64,000 bases of DNA. It comes from Luteimonas aestuarii (lineage in GTDB: Bacteria > Pseudomonadota > Gammaproteobacteria > Xanthomonadales > Xanthomonadaceae). Positions 25,747-34,313 of this stretch are shown here, in pieces. Location: positions 53,671 through 117,670 of the forward strand of contig NZ_SMTF01000012.1 in assembly GCF_004357985.1 (NCBI RefSeq). The letters are read 5' to 3'. A program made the position numbers and the translations under genes. The stretch's first letter is position 1, and every line of letters starts with the position of its first letter. The notes under the pieces are model-generated. The model saw nothing but the letters and a program-made list of their open reading frames with translations. It made no database searches and was not told the origin of the DNA.

Positions 25747-28716
25747 CTAGCGGTCGCGATCCGTGGACGACGCGCCATAGCGTAGCGGTTGCGTGCCGGC
25801 ATTGCCCAGAGGCAACGCGGGGAACTGCGGTCGCGTGCCATCGGCTGCGGCGCCGGCCGGACGAATCGCCACGCGCAGGTCGAACCACGCGGCCTGCCCG
25901 GTGACCGGGTCGGCATTGGCGTAATCGCCCTTGGGCGTGACGTCCGAGATCAGGTGGTTGAGCAGGAAGCCCTTCTCGCCTTCCGGTGCGTCCTTCGCCA
26001 ACCGCCACGCGCCGCGGCGCTTGCCGATGGCGTTCCATGTCCACACCGTATCGGGCTGCACGTTGGCGGCGAACTTCGCCTGTGCGGTGATCTCGCCGTG
26101 GTGCGAGGCAACCGTCACCCAGCCCTCGTCGGCAAGTCCGTACTGCGTGCCGGTATCCGGGTGCAGGTACAGGAAGTTGCGCGCCGCGATCTGCCGCAGC
26201 CACGCGTTCTGCGAGCCCCAGGCGTGGTACATGAACATCGGTCGCTGGGTCACCGCATTGAGCGGATAGGCGTCGCGTGAGGTCTGGTCGTGTTCGAACG
26301 GTTCGTACCAGATCGGCAGCGGATCGAAGTACGTCGCCACGCGTTCGCGATGGCGTTCGGGCGGCTGCCGTTCGCCGTGGCCCTGCGCGGCGAGGCGGAA
26401 CTTCTGCAGCGGCTCGGCGTAGAGCTGCAGCACGATCGGGTCGGTACTGCCCACGAAGCCGAAACGCTGCGCCCACTCGAGGTAGCCGCGGTTGGCCATC
26501 TTGAAATAGCGCGCGTTTCGCGGGATTTCCTCGCGCCAGAAGCCGCCGTTGTCGATGTAGCGCTGCAACTGGTCGGGATTGGGCGCGCCCTTGCCGTGCT
26601 GCGTGCCGTCGCCGCGCCAGCCGGCGAGCAGGCCGATGCCCGGTGCGCGCTCGTGGCGCAGGATGTAGTCGGCGTAGTCGCGGTACTTCGGGGTGCCGTT
26701 GTCGTCGCACAGGCCCGGCAGTCCGATGCGCGCGCCGAGGTCGATCAACACCGACTGGAAGCCGCGCACGTCGCGCGGGCGTCCGTCCTTGTCGGCTTGC
26801 GTGGCCGGATCGAACACCGGGTGGCGGATCGCATCGCTGGCGCCGTCGGCGTCGGAGATCGGACGGTCGAGCAGGCTGATCGCGTCGAAGCGCTCGAGGT
26901 AGGTGGTATCGGGCAGCACCAGGTCGGCGTAGGCCACCATCTCGCTGGCGTAGGCGTCGGAGTAGATGATGCGCGGGATGCGGTAGTCGCCGGCCGCGTC
27001 CCTGTCGGTCAGCCACTGCATCGTCCCGGTGGTGTTCATCGCCGAGTTCCAGCTCATGTTGGCCATGAACATCATCAGTGTGTCGATGCGGTACGGATCG
27101 CCCGCCCAGGCGTTGCGGATGACGGTGTGCATCATCCCGTGCGCCGACAGCGGATAGGCCCATGAGAACGCGTGGTCGATGCGGCGCGGTTCACCGTCGG
27201 CATCCACGACCAGGTCTTCCGGCCCATGCACGAAGCCCAGCGGCGGCGCGTCGAGGATGCCGGCGTCGTTGCGGGTCTTGCCCGGACGGTTCGGCAGCGG
27301 AATGGGCTTGGGGTAGGGCGGCTGGTAGCGGAACGAACCGGGGGCATCCACCGCGCCCAGCAGCAGTTGCAGCAGGTGCAACGCGCGGCAGGTGTGGAAG
27401 CCGTTGCTGTGCGCGCTGATGCCGCGCATCGCATGCATGGCGACGGGACGGCCCACCATCTCGCTGTGCTCGCGGCCCCAGGCGTCGGTCCAGGCGATCG
27501 GCAGCGTCAGCTTGCTTTCGAACGCGGCTTCGGCCAGTTCGCGTGCGATGCGGCGAATGGTGTCGGCGGTGATGCCGCAGCGCTCGGCAACGGCATCGGG
27601 TGCGTACTGCGGATCGAGGTAGCGATCGACGACCAACTGGAACACGGGTACGGCGGTGCGGCCGTCGGGCAGGGTGTATTCGCCGACGACGGCGGGCGAG
27701 ATGTCGATGGCACTGGCGGATATCGTCGCGCCGTTGCCCCCACCCCAACCCTCCCCCGCAAGCGGAGGAGGGGGAAAAGCACCGCTTCGCTCCGCTCCTT
27801 CCCCTGCGTGCGGGGGAGGGCCGGGGTGGCGGCAACGCGCAGCGGTGTCCCAGCACAGCACGTTGCCCTCCGCATCGCGCGCGAACAATCCGTCGTCCGC
27901 GCCACCGGGATTGCGCACCACCAGCCAGTGCGCATTGGCGTAGCGCACCAGGTAATCGAGGTCGATGCGATCCATCCGCAGCAGTTCATGGATCAGCGCG
28001 AACGCCAACAACCCGTCGGTACCGGGGCGGATGCCGATCCATTCGTCGGCGATGGCGCCATAGCCGCTGCGCACCGGGTTGACCGCGACGATCTTCGCGC
28101 CGTTGGCCTTCAGCTTGCCCAGGCCCAGCTTGATCGGATTTGAGTCGTGGTCCTCGGCCACGCCCCACAGCATCAGGTAGCGGGCGTGGTCCCAGTCGGG
28201 TTCGCCGAATTCCCAGAAGCTGCCGCCCAGCGTGTACAGGCCGCCGGTGGCCATGTTGACCGAGCAGAAGCCGCCATGCGCGGCGTAGTTGACCGTGCCG
28301 AACTGCTGCGCCCACCAGCCGGTCAGCGCCTGCGACTGGTCGCGGCCGGTGAAGAACGCCAGCTCGTCCGGGTTGCGCTCGCGGATCGGCTTGAGCCAGG
28401 ACGCGGCGAGCTCCAGCGCTTCCTCCCATTCGATCTCGCGGAACTCGCCGCTGCCGCGCTCGCCGGTGCGCAACAGGGGCTTGGTGAGCCGCGCCGGCGA
28501 GTAGTGCTGCATGATCCCGCTGGCGCCCTTCGCGCACAGCACGCCCCTGTTGACCGGATGCGCGGCGTTGCCCTGGATGTAGCGGATGCTGCCGTCCTTC
28601 AGCCACACCTTGATGCCGCAGCGGCAGGCGCACATGTAGCAGGTCGTGGTCTTCACCTCGTCGCCGGGCGAGGGCGACAGGTCGAGGATGGGCTCGGCTG
28701 GAGCGGGCTGCGTCAT
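25747..28716 (-). CDS. soeA: Molybdopterin oxidoreductase, likely cytoplasmic sulfite dehydrogenase SoeA
   Basis: A 989 aa protein of the DMSO reductase superfamily. The N-terminus has TTTCYMCACRCGIKVWLKDG and VNRGVLCAKG, a four-cysteine 4Fe-4S site, followed by molybdopterin-binding regions (FFTGRDQSQALTGWWAQQFG, WGVAEDHDSNPIKLGLGKLK, NPVRSGYGAIADEWIGIRPG). No Tat signal (twin Arg) precedes the cysteines, unlike DmsA. This fits SoeA of the SoeABC sulfite:quinone oxidoreductase, which faces the cytoplasm. The start is uncertain (28716 or 28737). A palindromic repeat doublet at 27735-27832 is read through in frame and adds about 35 residues. The operon runs soeA-permease-small protein-soeB-soeC. 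Confidence 0.75.
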   Translation of the reverse strand: MTQPAPAEPILDLSPSPGDEVKTTTCYMCACRCGIKVWLKDGSIRYIQGNAAHPVNRGVLCAKGASGIMQHYSPARLTKPLLRTGERGSGEFREIEWEEALELAASWLKPIRERNPDELAFFTGRDQSQALTGWWAQQFGTVNYAAHGGFCSVNMATGGLYTLGGSFWEFGEPDWDHARYLMLWGVAEDHDSNPIKLGLGKLKANGAKIVAVNPVRSGYGAIADEWIGIRPGTDGLLAFALIHELLRMDRIDLDYLVRYANAHWLVVRNPGGADDGLFARDAEGNVLCWDTAARCRHPGPPPHAGEGAERSGAFPPPPLAGEGWGGGNGATISASAIDISPAVVGEYTLPDGRTAVPVFQLVVDRYLDPQYAPDAVAERCGITADTIRRIARELAEAAFESKLTLPIAWTDAWGREHSEMVGRPVAMHAMRGISAHSNGFHTCRALHLLQLLLGAVDAPGSFRYQPPYPKPIPLPNRPGKTRNDAGILDAPPLGFVHGPEDLVVDADGEPRRIDHAFSWAYPLSAHGMMHTVIRNAWAGDPYRIDTLMMFMANMSWNSAMNTTGTMQWLTDRDAAGDYRIPRIIYSDAYASEMVAYADLVLPDTTYLERFDAISLLDRPISDADGASDAIRHPVFDPATQADKDGRPRDVRGFQSVLIDLGARIGLPGLCDDNGTPKYRDYADYILRHERAPGIGLLAGWRGDGTQHGKGAPNPDQLQRYIDNGGFWREEIPRNARYFKMANRGYLEWAQRFGFVGSTDPIVLQLYAEPLQKFRLAAQGHGERQPPERHRERVATYFDPLPIWYEPFEHDQTSRDAYPLNAVTQRPMFMYHAWGSQNAWLRQIAARNFLYLHPDTGTQYGLADEGWVTVASHHGEITAQAKFAANVQPDTVWTWNAIGKRRGAWRLAKDAPEGEKGFLLNHLISDVTPKGDYANADPVTGQAAWFDLRVAIRPAGAAADGTRPQFPALPLGNAGTQPLRYGASSTDRDR
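27735..27832. repeat. CCCTCCCCC-type palindromic doublet inside soeA
   Basis: Two inverted copies of the family (27735-27774 and 27798-27832), joined by about 22 bases, lie inside the soeA frame. On the coding strand they translate to PPPHAGEG, a short linker, and PPLAGEGWGGG. The surrounding protein continues normally on both sides, so the frame is kept. Confidence 0.85.
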
Positions 28717-28827
28717 GTGGCTATTGTGCCGCGCCATGGCAAGGGCTGCCTGCCGGGGAATCGGGAGGATGGCTTCGGGTCGACGGATGTCACGCGCGCT
28801 GCGCCGTCGACCCGGCATAATCCGGCC

Positions 28828-29796
28828 ATGGACCGATACGAACGCATCCTTTCCCTGCACCGCATCCTCAAGACCGCGCGCTACCCGGTGACGGTGGCGC
28901 GGCTGCAGGATGAACTCGAATGTTCGCGCGCGACGGTCTACCGCGACCTCGCCTTCCTGCGCGATGCGCTGATGGCACCGGTGGTGGGCGATGGCGAGGC
29001 CGGGTTCCGCTACGACACCGAGGATGCCGAGCGCTTCGAACTGCCCGGCTTGTGGCTGACCTCCGACGAACTGCATGCGCTGCTGGCCGCGCAACAGCTG
29101 CTGTCGCGCAGCACCGGTGGCGTGCTGTCGGGCGCGCTGGCGCCGCTGCAGTCGCGCATCGACAAGCTGCTGGCCGAGCACGCCACCGGCGACCGCTGGC
29201 CTGTCGAGCGCGTGCGCGTCATCCCGCACCGCGGCCGGCGCATGGACGAGCACGCCTTCCGCAACGTCTGCTCGGCGGTGCTGCAGCGCAAGCAGCTGTC
29301 GTTCGACTACCGCGCGCGCTCCACCGACGAGAAGACGCGGCGCACGGTGTCGCCACAGCGCATCACCCACTATCGCGACAACTGGTACCTCGATGCCTGG
29401 GACCACGAGCGCGACGCGCTGCGCAGCTTCTCCGTCGACCGCATCGGCGGCGCGCGCCTGCTCGATGCCGCCGCGCGCGACCTCCCCGAGGCCGAACTGG
29501 ACCAGCACCTGTCCGGCAGCTACGGCATCTTCTCCGGCCCGCCGAAGGGCATCGCCACCATCGTGTTCAGCGAGACGTCCGCGCGCTGGGTGGCGGACGA
29601 GCACTGGCATTCGCAGCAGCAGGGCCGTTGGCTGCCCGACGGCCGCTACGAACTGAAAGTGCCCTACAGCGCCGCGCGCGAACTGCTGATGGACGTGTTG
29701 CATTACGGCGCCGATGCCGAAGTGGTGGAACCGCCGGCGCTGCGCCAGCAGGTGAAGTCGCTGCTGCAGCTGGCGCTGTCGAACTACGACGCCTGA
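28828..29796 (+). CDS. WYL-domain transcriptional regulator (YafY/PafC type)
   Basis: A 322 aa protein. Residues about 1-55 form a winged helix (RYERILSLHRILKTARYPVT, ECSRATVYRDLAFLR). The middle contains a WYL domain (LSFDYRARSTDEK, ITHYRDNWYLDAWDHERDAL, whose W-Y-L gives the name), and the C-terminal WCX extension ends LALSNYDA. WYL regulators respond to small ligands or nucleic acid. The gene is divergent from soeA with 111 bases between starts, so it may regulate the soe operon; this is inferred from position only. ATG 28828 is the first codon matching the family; the frame is open back to 28147, antisense to soeA. Confidence 0.9.
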   Translation: MDRYERILSLHRILKTARYPVTVARLQDELECSRATVYRDLAFLRDALMAPVVGDGEAGFRYDTEDAERFELPGLWLTSDELHALLAAQQLLSRSTGGVLSGALAPLQSRIDKLLAEHATGDRWPVERVRVIPHRGRRMDEHAFRNVCSAVLQRKQLSFDYRARSTDEKTRRTVSPQRITHYRDNWYLDAWDHERDALRSFSVDRIGGARLLDAAARDLPEAELDQHLSGSYGIFSGPPKGIATIVFSETSARWVADEHWHSQQQGRWLPDGRYELKVPYSAARELLMDVLHYGADAEVVEPPALRQQVKSLLQLALSNYDA

Positions 29797-29809
29797 ACGG
29801 GAACGGGCG

Positions 29810-30727
29810 ATGACGCCGGACCGCGCGCCGAAGATCGCCGGGGCTGAGCCGGTCGCACTGGTGCTCGGTGCCGGTGGTGCGCGCGGATTGGCGCAGATCG
29901 GCGTGATCGAGGTGCTGGAGGAACGCGGCCTGCGCATCGTGGCCGTGTCCGGGTCGTCCAGCGGCGCGCTGGTCGGCGGCATCTTCGCCGCCGGCAGGCT
30001 GCGTGAGTTCGATGCGCGCATCCGCCAGATGTCGCGACGGGATTTCCTGCGCCTGCTCGACCCTGGCTGGCGCCGCTCCGGCGTGCTGCGCGGCGCGCGG
30101 CTGGTCGATGCGATGCGCGAGGTGGTCGGCGATCCGGTCATCGAACAGTTGCCGATTGAATTCACCGCGGTCGCCGTGGACCTGCAGCGCCAACGCGAGG
30201 TGTGGCTGCGCGAAGGCTCGCTGTGGGACGCGCTGCGCGCATCGTTCGCGATCCCCGGGCTGTTCACGCCGCATCGGGTGAATGGCCGCGCGCTGGTCGA
30301 CGGCGGCCTGCTGGCGCCGCTGCCGATCGCCGCGACGCGCTTGTCCGATGCGCACCGGCTGGTCGCGGTGGACATGCACGGCTGGCCACGGCGTCCGCCC
30401 GGCATGCCGGCCGGCGCCGGGCAGCCTGCGCAGCAGGATCCGGACACCTTGCGCAGTCGCCTTGGCGATTGGCTGCAGCGCCGGACCCGCGACGAGGATG
30501 GCGAGGAAGCGGATCCGCTGGCCATGGGCGTGCCCGAGATCATGGCGCGCTCGCTGGATACGATGCAGGCGCAGATCGCGCGCGTGCAGCTGGCGCTGGA
30601 CCCGCCGGAGCTGGTCATCCGCATCCCGCGCGACGTGTGTTCGTTCTACGAGTTCTGGCGTGCGGCGGAACTGATCGACGTCGGCCGCGCCGAGGCAACC
30701 AAGGCGCTGGACGCGGCCGGGTATTGA
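29810..30727 (+). CDS. Patatin-like phospholipase (RssA type)
   Basis: A 305 aa protein of the patatin family. It has ALVLGAGGARGLAQIGV (oxyanion hole), the nucleophile motif GSSSG with S50 in AVSGSSSGALVGG, and the catalytic Asp in RALVDGGLLAPLP (D164). E. coli RssA and related bacterial proteins share this layout. The usual nucleophile motif is GTSAG or GxSxG; GSSSG still fits. Lipid acyl hydrolysis is expected but the substrate is unknown. No signal peptide is seen. It starts 13 bases after the WYL regulator gene, so the two may be cotranscribed. Confidence 0.9.
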   Translation: MTPDRAPKIAGAEPVALVLGAGGARGLAQIGVIEVLEERGLRIVAVSGSSSGALVGGIFAAGRLREFDARIRQMSRRDFLRLLDPGWRRSGVLRGARLVDAMREVVGDPVIEQLPIEFTAVAVDLQRQREVWLREGSLWDALRASFAIPGLFTPHRVNGRALVDGGLLAPLPIAATRLSDAHRLVAVDMHGWPRRPPGMPAGAGQPAQQDPDTLRSRLGDWLQRRTRDEDGEEADPLAMGVPEIMARSLDTMQAQIARVQLALDPPELVIRIPRDVCSFYEFWRAAELIDVGRAEATKALDAAGY

Positions 30728-30806
30728 TCGCTGGCATCGCGCCTGCCCGCATGCATCGATCGGCGGGAGCGGCGACAATGTCGTCCCCCCGAGACAGGAA
30801 ACCGGT

Positions 30807-31331
30807 ATGACGAAGGCATCGATCTGGACGGTCCTTGCAATGACCTTGGCCTTGGCCGCATGCGGACAGTCGGACCATGCAGGGCATGGCGATGTCGTTG
30901 CCGGCGAGGCCCCAGGCGATGACGGCATGCACGTCACTGCACCCTGGTCCCGCGAGATTCCGCCGAACGCACCGGTCGCGGCGGGATTCCTGTCGATCCA
31001 CAACGGTGGCGGGGCCGACGACCGCCTGGTGGAGGTGCGCAGCGATGCATCCGTGCGCGTCGAGATCCACGAAGTGCGCCACGAGGACGGCATGGCGCGC
31101 ATGCGTGAACTCGGCGATGGCCTGCCGCTGCCGGCCGGGGCGACGGTCGAGCTCAAGCCCGGCGGCTACCACCTGATGTTCATCACCCCGGTCGAGGGGC
31201 GGTTCGCCGCCGGCAACCGCGTTGCGGCGACGTTGGTGTTCGAGCAGGCGGGTGCGCACGAGGTCGCGTTCGAAGTGCGCCCGGTCGATGCCGACGCGCC
31301 GGCACCGGCGGATGCCCACTCGCATCATTGA
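30807..31331 (+). CDS. PCu(A)C-type periplasmic copper chaperone lipoprotein
   Basis: A 174 aa lipoprotein: the signal ends LALAAC with lipid-modified C19. The single PCu(A)C domain has the copper-binding set of Met and His: HEVRHEDGMARM and YHLMFI, matching H(M)-x10-M-x21-H-x-M. Proteins of this family deliver Cu(I) to the Cu(A) centre of cytochrome c oxidase. His-rich ends (DHAGHGD near the N-terminus, DAHSHH at the C-terminus) may also bind copper. No Sco protein or oxidase gene is adjacent. The gene starts 79 bases after the patatin-like gene. Confidence 0.92.
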   Translation: MTKASIWTVLAMTLALAACGQSDHAGHGDVVAGEAPGDDGMHVTAPWSREIPPNAPVAAGFLSIHNGGGADDRLVEVRSDASVRVEIHEVRHEDGMARMRELGDGLPLPAGATVELKPGGYHLMFITPVEGRFAAGNRVAATLVFEQAGAHEVAFEVRPVDADAPAPADAHSHH

Positions 31332-31723
31332 CGGCCAGCTCGGACAGCCGCACCGCGTCGCCCGTCATGGATCGTCATCCCGCGAAGGCGGGGACACATG
31401 GATGTCGATCCATCCGCGAGCATCGACGCGCAACGACCTCGTCGCCCCGGCGAAGGCCGGGGCCCCAGGGTCCATCGCAAGGCACTGGGTCTTCGACCCC
31501 CGGCGCGCGCGCGCTCGGCCGGGCGCGCGCCTGGTGGCTCGCGAGCGAGCAGCCCGCCCTCACCCCGGCTTGCGCGCCGGGATGACGGAGTTCGTTGCGA
31601 ATGGGCGGTCCCGGTAGTCCACGGAGGCGGCCCGGTGGATGGCGGTCTTCATGGCGACTGCCAACGTCGCAGCCCGTGAGAAGGCGGCGCGGCAGCCTGT
31701 CGGCCCGACAGGAGAACGCCGCC
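31332..31723. other. 392-base intergenic region with GTCATCCC-type repeats
   Basis: No gene is supported. It holds three copies of a palindrome seen in many proteobacteria: GTCATCCC-GCGAAGGC-GGGGAC (31373-31394), GTCGCCCC-GGCGAAGGCC-GGGGCC (31441-31463) and the inverted CACCCCGGC-TTGCGC-GCCGGGATGAC (31561-31586). Confidence 0.6.
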
Positions 31724-32053
31724 ATGCCGCAGTCCACGTCCACGACCCGTCCCGTGATGCCGATGGTCGAGCAGCTCCTGCTCGGCGTCATCGGCCTCGC
31801 GCTGGTGTTGATGCTGTCCTTCCCCACCGCGCGTGGTACCAGCGCCCTGTTCGGCTGGATGGCGCTGTGGTTGCCCGGCCTGCCGCTGGCCGCGTTGCTG
31901 GCCTGCCGGCTGGCGCGCCGCTGGACCGGGGAGGCGCCGTTGCCGCGGCCGGTGCAGGTGCGCCGTCGTCGTACCGCGCCCGCCGCCGTGCGCCTACCCC
32001 GAACCTTGCCGGCCGCGGCTGCGCGCCGGGCGCGACGCCCGCAGGCGGCCTGA
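31724..32053 (+). CDS. Small two-helix membrane protein, unknown
   Basis: A 109 aa protein with two hydrophobic segments (about residues 16-35, LLLGVIGLALVLMLSF, and 43-62, GWMALWLPGLPLAALLAC) and a basic, Arg-rich C-terminal half (VRRRRTAPAAVRLPRTLPA). I recognise no family. The ribosome binding site AGGAGAAC lies well placed before ATG 31724, which supports translation. Nearby genes give no clue to its job. Confidence 0.6.
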   Translation: MPQSTSTTRPVMPMVEQLLLGVIGLALVLMLSFPTARGTSALFGWMALWLPGLPLAALLACRLARRWTGEAPLPRPVQVRRRRTAPAAVRLPRTLPAAAARRARRPQAA

Positions 32054-32134
32054 GTCCGGCCCCGACTTCCGGCCCTCGGACCGACCCGCGGCGTGTGATA
32101 GCTTCCGCGGCCTGCTTTCCAAGGGAGTCGTGGC

Positions 32135-34246
32135 ATGTCGAAGTTGTCGCAGGCCTGCGTGGCCGCCGGAGTGGCCGTGTGCCTCGCTGCAGGCGCCGCG
32201 GGCGCGCAGGAGGGTGCCGTGGGCGATCCGCACCAATGGCTGGAAGGGGTCGAGGACCCGAAGGCGCTGGAATGGGTGAAGGCCCAGAACGCCGTGGCCG
32301 AGGCCGAACTGGCCGCCACGCCCGAGTTCCGCCGGCTTGAAGCCGACCTGCTGGCGATCTACGACTCTGACGCACGCATCCCCGCCGTCAACAAGCAGGG
32401 CGAGTGGTACTACAACTTCTGGCGTGACCAGCAGAACCCGCGCGGCCTGTGGCGGCGCACCACGCTCGAGGAATACCGCAAGCCCAACCCGCAATGGGAC
32501 GTGCTGCTCGACCTCGACGCGCTGAACAAGGCCGAAGGCACCAACTGGGTCTGGGGCGGCGCCAACTGCCTGCGTCCGGACTATGCACGCTGCCTGATCG
32601 CACTGTCGCGCGGCGGCGCCGATGCCACCGTGACGCGCGAGTTCGACATTCCGTCGAAGTCCTTCGTCGAAGGCGGCTTCTTCCGCCCGGAGGCCAAGGG
32701 CGCGCTGACCTGGGTCGACCGCGACACCGTCTATGCCTTCACCGATTTCGGCGACGGCACGCTCACCGAGTCGGGCTACCCGCGCATCGTCAAGCGCTGG
32801 ACGCGCGGCACGCCGTTCGAGTCCGCGGCCGTGGTGTACGAAGGCACCGCCGACGACATGTACATCTCCGCCGGCCGCGACCACACGCCCTTCTACGAGC
32901 GCGATTTCGTCAGCCGCACCATCGCCTTCTACAACGACGAGGTGTACCTGGTCGGCGCCGATGGCGCGCTGACCAAGGTGGACGCGCCCAATTCGGCCAA
33001 CAAGTCCGCCAATCGCGAATGGCTCACGCTGGAGCTGCGCGAGCCGTGGACGGTGGGCGGCAGGACGTATCCGGCCGGCTCGCTGCTGGCGGCCAACTTC
33101 GACGCCTTCATGGCCGGCGAGCGCAGCTTCGACGTGCTGTTCGAACCCAGCGACACCACCTCGCTGGCAGGCTTTTCGTGGACGAAAAACCACCTGGTCC
33201 TCAACGTGCTCGAGGACGTCAAGAACAAGCTGACCGTGCTCACCCCCGGCGCCGACGGCTGGGCGCGCCGCCCGCTGGCGGGGGTGCCCGAGTTCGGCAC
33301 CGTGTCCGCGCGCGCGGTCGACAGCGACGAGTCCGATGCGCTGTGGCTCACCGTCACCGACTTCCTCACCCCCAGCACGCTGATGCTCGGCGATGCGGGG
33401 GAGGGCGCGGCCGCGCCGGAAACGCTGAAGACCATGCCGGCGTTCTTCGACGCGTCGAACCACGTGGTGGAGCAGCACTTCGCCACCTCGAAGGACGGCA
33501 CCCGCGTGCCGTACTTCCTGGTGCGGCCGAAGGACCTCGCGTTCGACGGCACCGCGCCGACCCTGCTCTACGGCTACGGCGGCTTCGAGATCTCGCTCAC
33601 GCCGGGCTATTCCGGTGGCACCGGCAAGGGCTGGCTGGAGAAGGGCGGCACCTATGCGGTCGCCAACATCCGCGGCGGTGGCGAGTACGGCCCGCGCTGG
33701 CACCAGGCGGCGCTGAAGCAGAACCGGCACAAGGCCTATGAGGACTTCGCCGCGGTCGCGCAGGACATGATCGACCGCAACATCACCTCGCCCGCGCACC
33801 TGGGCATTCGTGGCGGCAGCAACGGCGGCCTGCTCACCGGCAACATGCTGGTGCAGTACCCGGAGCTGTTCGGCGCAGTGGTGATCCAGGTGCCGCTGCT
33901 GGACATGCAGCGCTACAACAAGCTGCTGGCCGGTGCTTCGTGGATGGCCGAGTACGGCAATCCGGACATCCCGGAGGAGTGGGAGTACATCCAGACCTTC
34001 TCGCCCTACCACCTGTTCGATCCCGCGAAGCAGTACCCGCCGACCATCCTGCTCACCTCCACCCGCGACGACCGCGTGCACCCGGGCCATGCCCGCAAGA
34101 TGCACGCGAAGATGCTCGAGTCCGGCCAGGACGTGCGCTACTACGAGAACATCGAGGGCGGCCACGGCGGCGCGGCGGACAACCGGCAGGCCGCGCACAT
34201 GGATGCGCTGTACCTGACCTTCCTGTGGCAACAGCTGTCGAAATAG
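32135..34246 (+). CDS. Secreted prolyl oligopeptidase family protein (S9A)
   Basis: A 703 aa protein. A signal peptide (about residues 1-24, ending GAAGA) is followed by a beta-propeller region and a C-terminal alpha/beta hydrolase domain. The catalytic Ser is S562 in GIRGGSNGGLLTG, the acid is in LTSTRDDRVHPGHA, and the His in GGHGG at about residue 677. The N-terminal DPHQWLEGVEDPKALEWVKAQN is typical of prolyl oligopeptidases. It would cut short proline-containing peptides in the periplasm. A terminator hairpin follows at 34264, but a second S9 peptidase gene begins only 67 bases downstream. Confidence 0.93.
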   Translation: MSKLSQACVAAGVAVCLAAGAAGAQEGAVGDPHQWLEGVEDPKALEWVKAQNAVAEAELAATPEFRRLEADLLAIYDSDARIPAVNKQGEWYYNFWRDQQNPRGLWRRTTLEEYRKPNPQWDVLLDLDALNKAEGTNWVWGGANCLRPDYARCLIALSRGGADATVTREFDIPSKSFVEGGFFRPEAKGALTWVDRDTVYAFTDFGDGTLTESGYPRIVKRWTRGTPFESAAVVYEGTADDMYISAGRDHTPFYERDFVSRTIAFYNDEVYLVGADGALTKVDAPNSANKSANREWLTLELREPWTVGGRTYPAGSLLAANFDAFMAGERSFDVLFEPSDTTSLAGFSWTKNHLVLNVLEDVKNKLTVLTPGADGWARRPLAGVPEFGTVSARAVDSDESDALWLTVTDFLTPSTLMLGDAGEGAAAPETLKTMPAFFDASNHVVEQHFATSKDGTRVPYFLVRPKDLAFDGTAPTLLYGYGGFEISLTPGYSGGTGKGWLEKGGTYAVANIRGGGEYGPRWHQAALKQNRHKAYEDFAAVAQDMIDRNITSPAHLGIRGGSNGGLLTGNMLVQYPELFGAVVIQVPLLDMQRYNKLLAGASWMAEYGNPDIPEEWEYIQTFSPYHLFDPAKQYPPTILLTSTRDDRVHPGHARKMHAKMLESGQDVRYYENIEGGHGGAADNRQAAHMDALYLTFLWQQLSK

Positions 34247-34263
34247 CCGCAACCCGGCGCCGG

Positions 34264-34290
34264 GGCGCCCTTCCGCGTGAAGGGCGCCTT
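34264..34290 (+). terminator. Hairpin between the two S9 peptidase genes
   Basis: GGCGCCCTTC-CGCGT-GAAGGGCGCC followed by TT. The stem is perfect, but the T-tract is short, so termination may be partial. Confidence 0.6.
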
Positions 34291-34313
34291 GCCTCCCACC
34301 GCATGGACTCCAT

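Noticed and set aside
21853..28716. Classical periplasmic DMSO reductase DmsABC
   Set aside because: Considered, but the catalytic subunit has no Tat signal, and its N-terminal sequence fits SoeA better. It remains an alternative.
28717..30624. Upstream extension of soeA to 1625 codons
   Set aside because: The extra part is antisense to the WYL regulator and the patatin-like gene; family similarity begins only near 28716.
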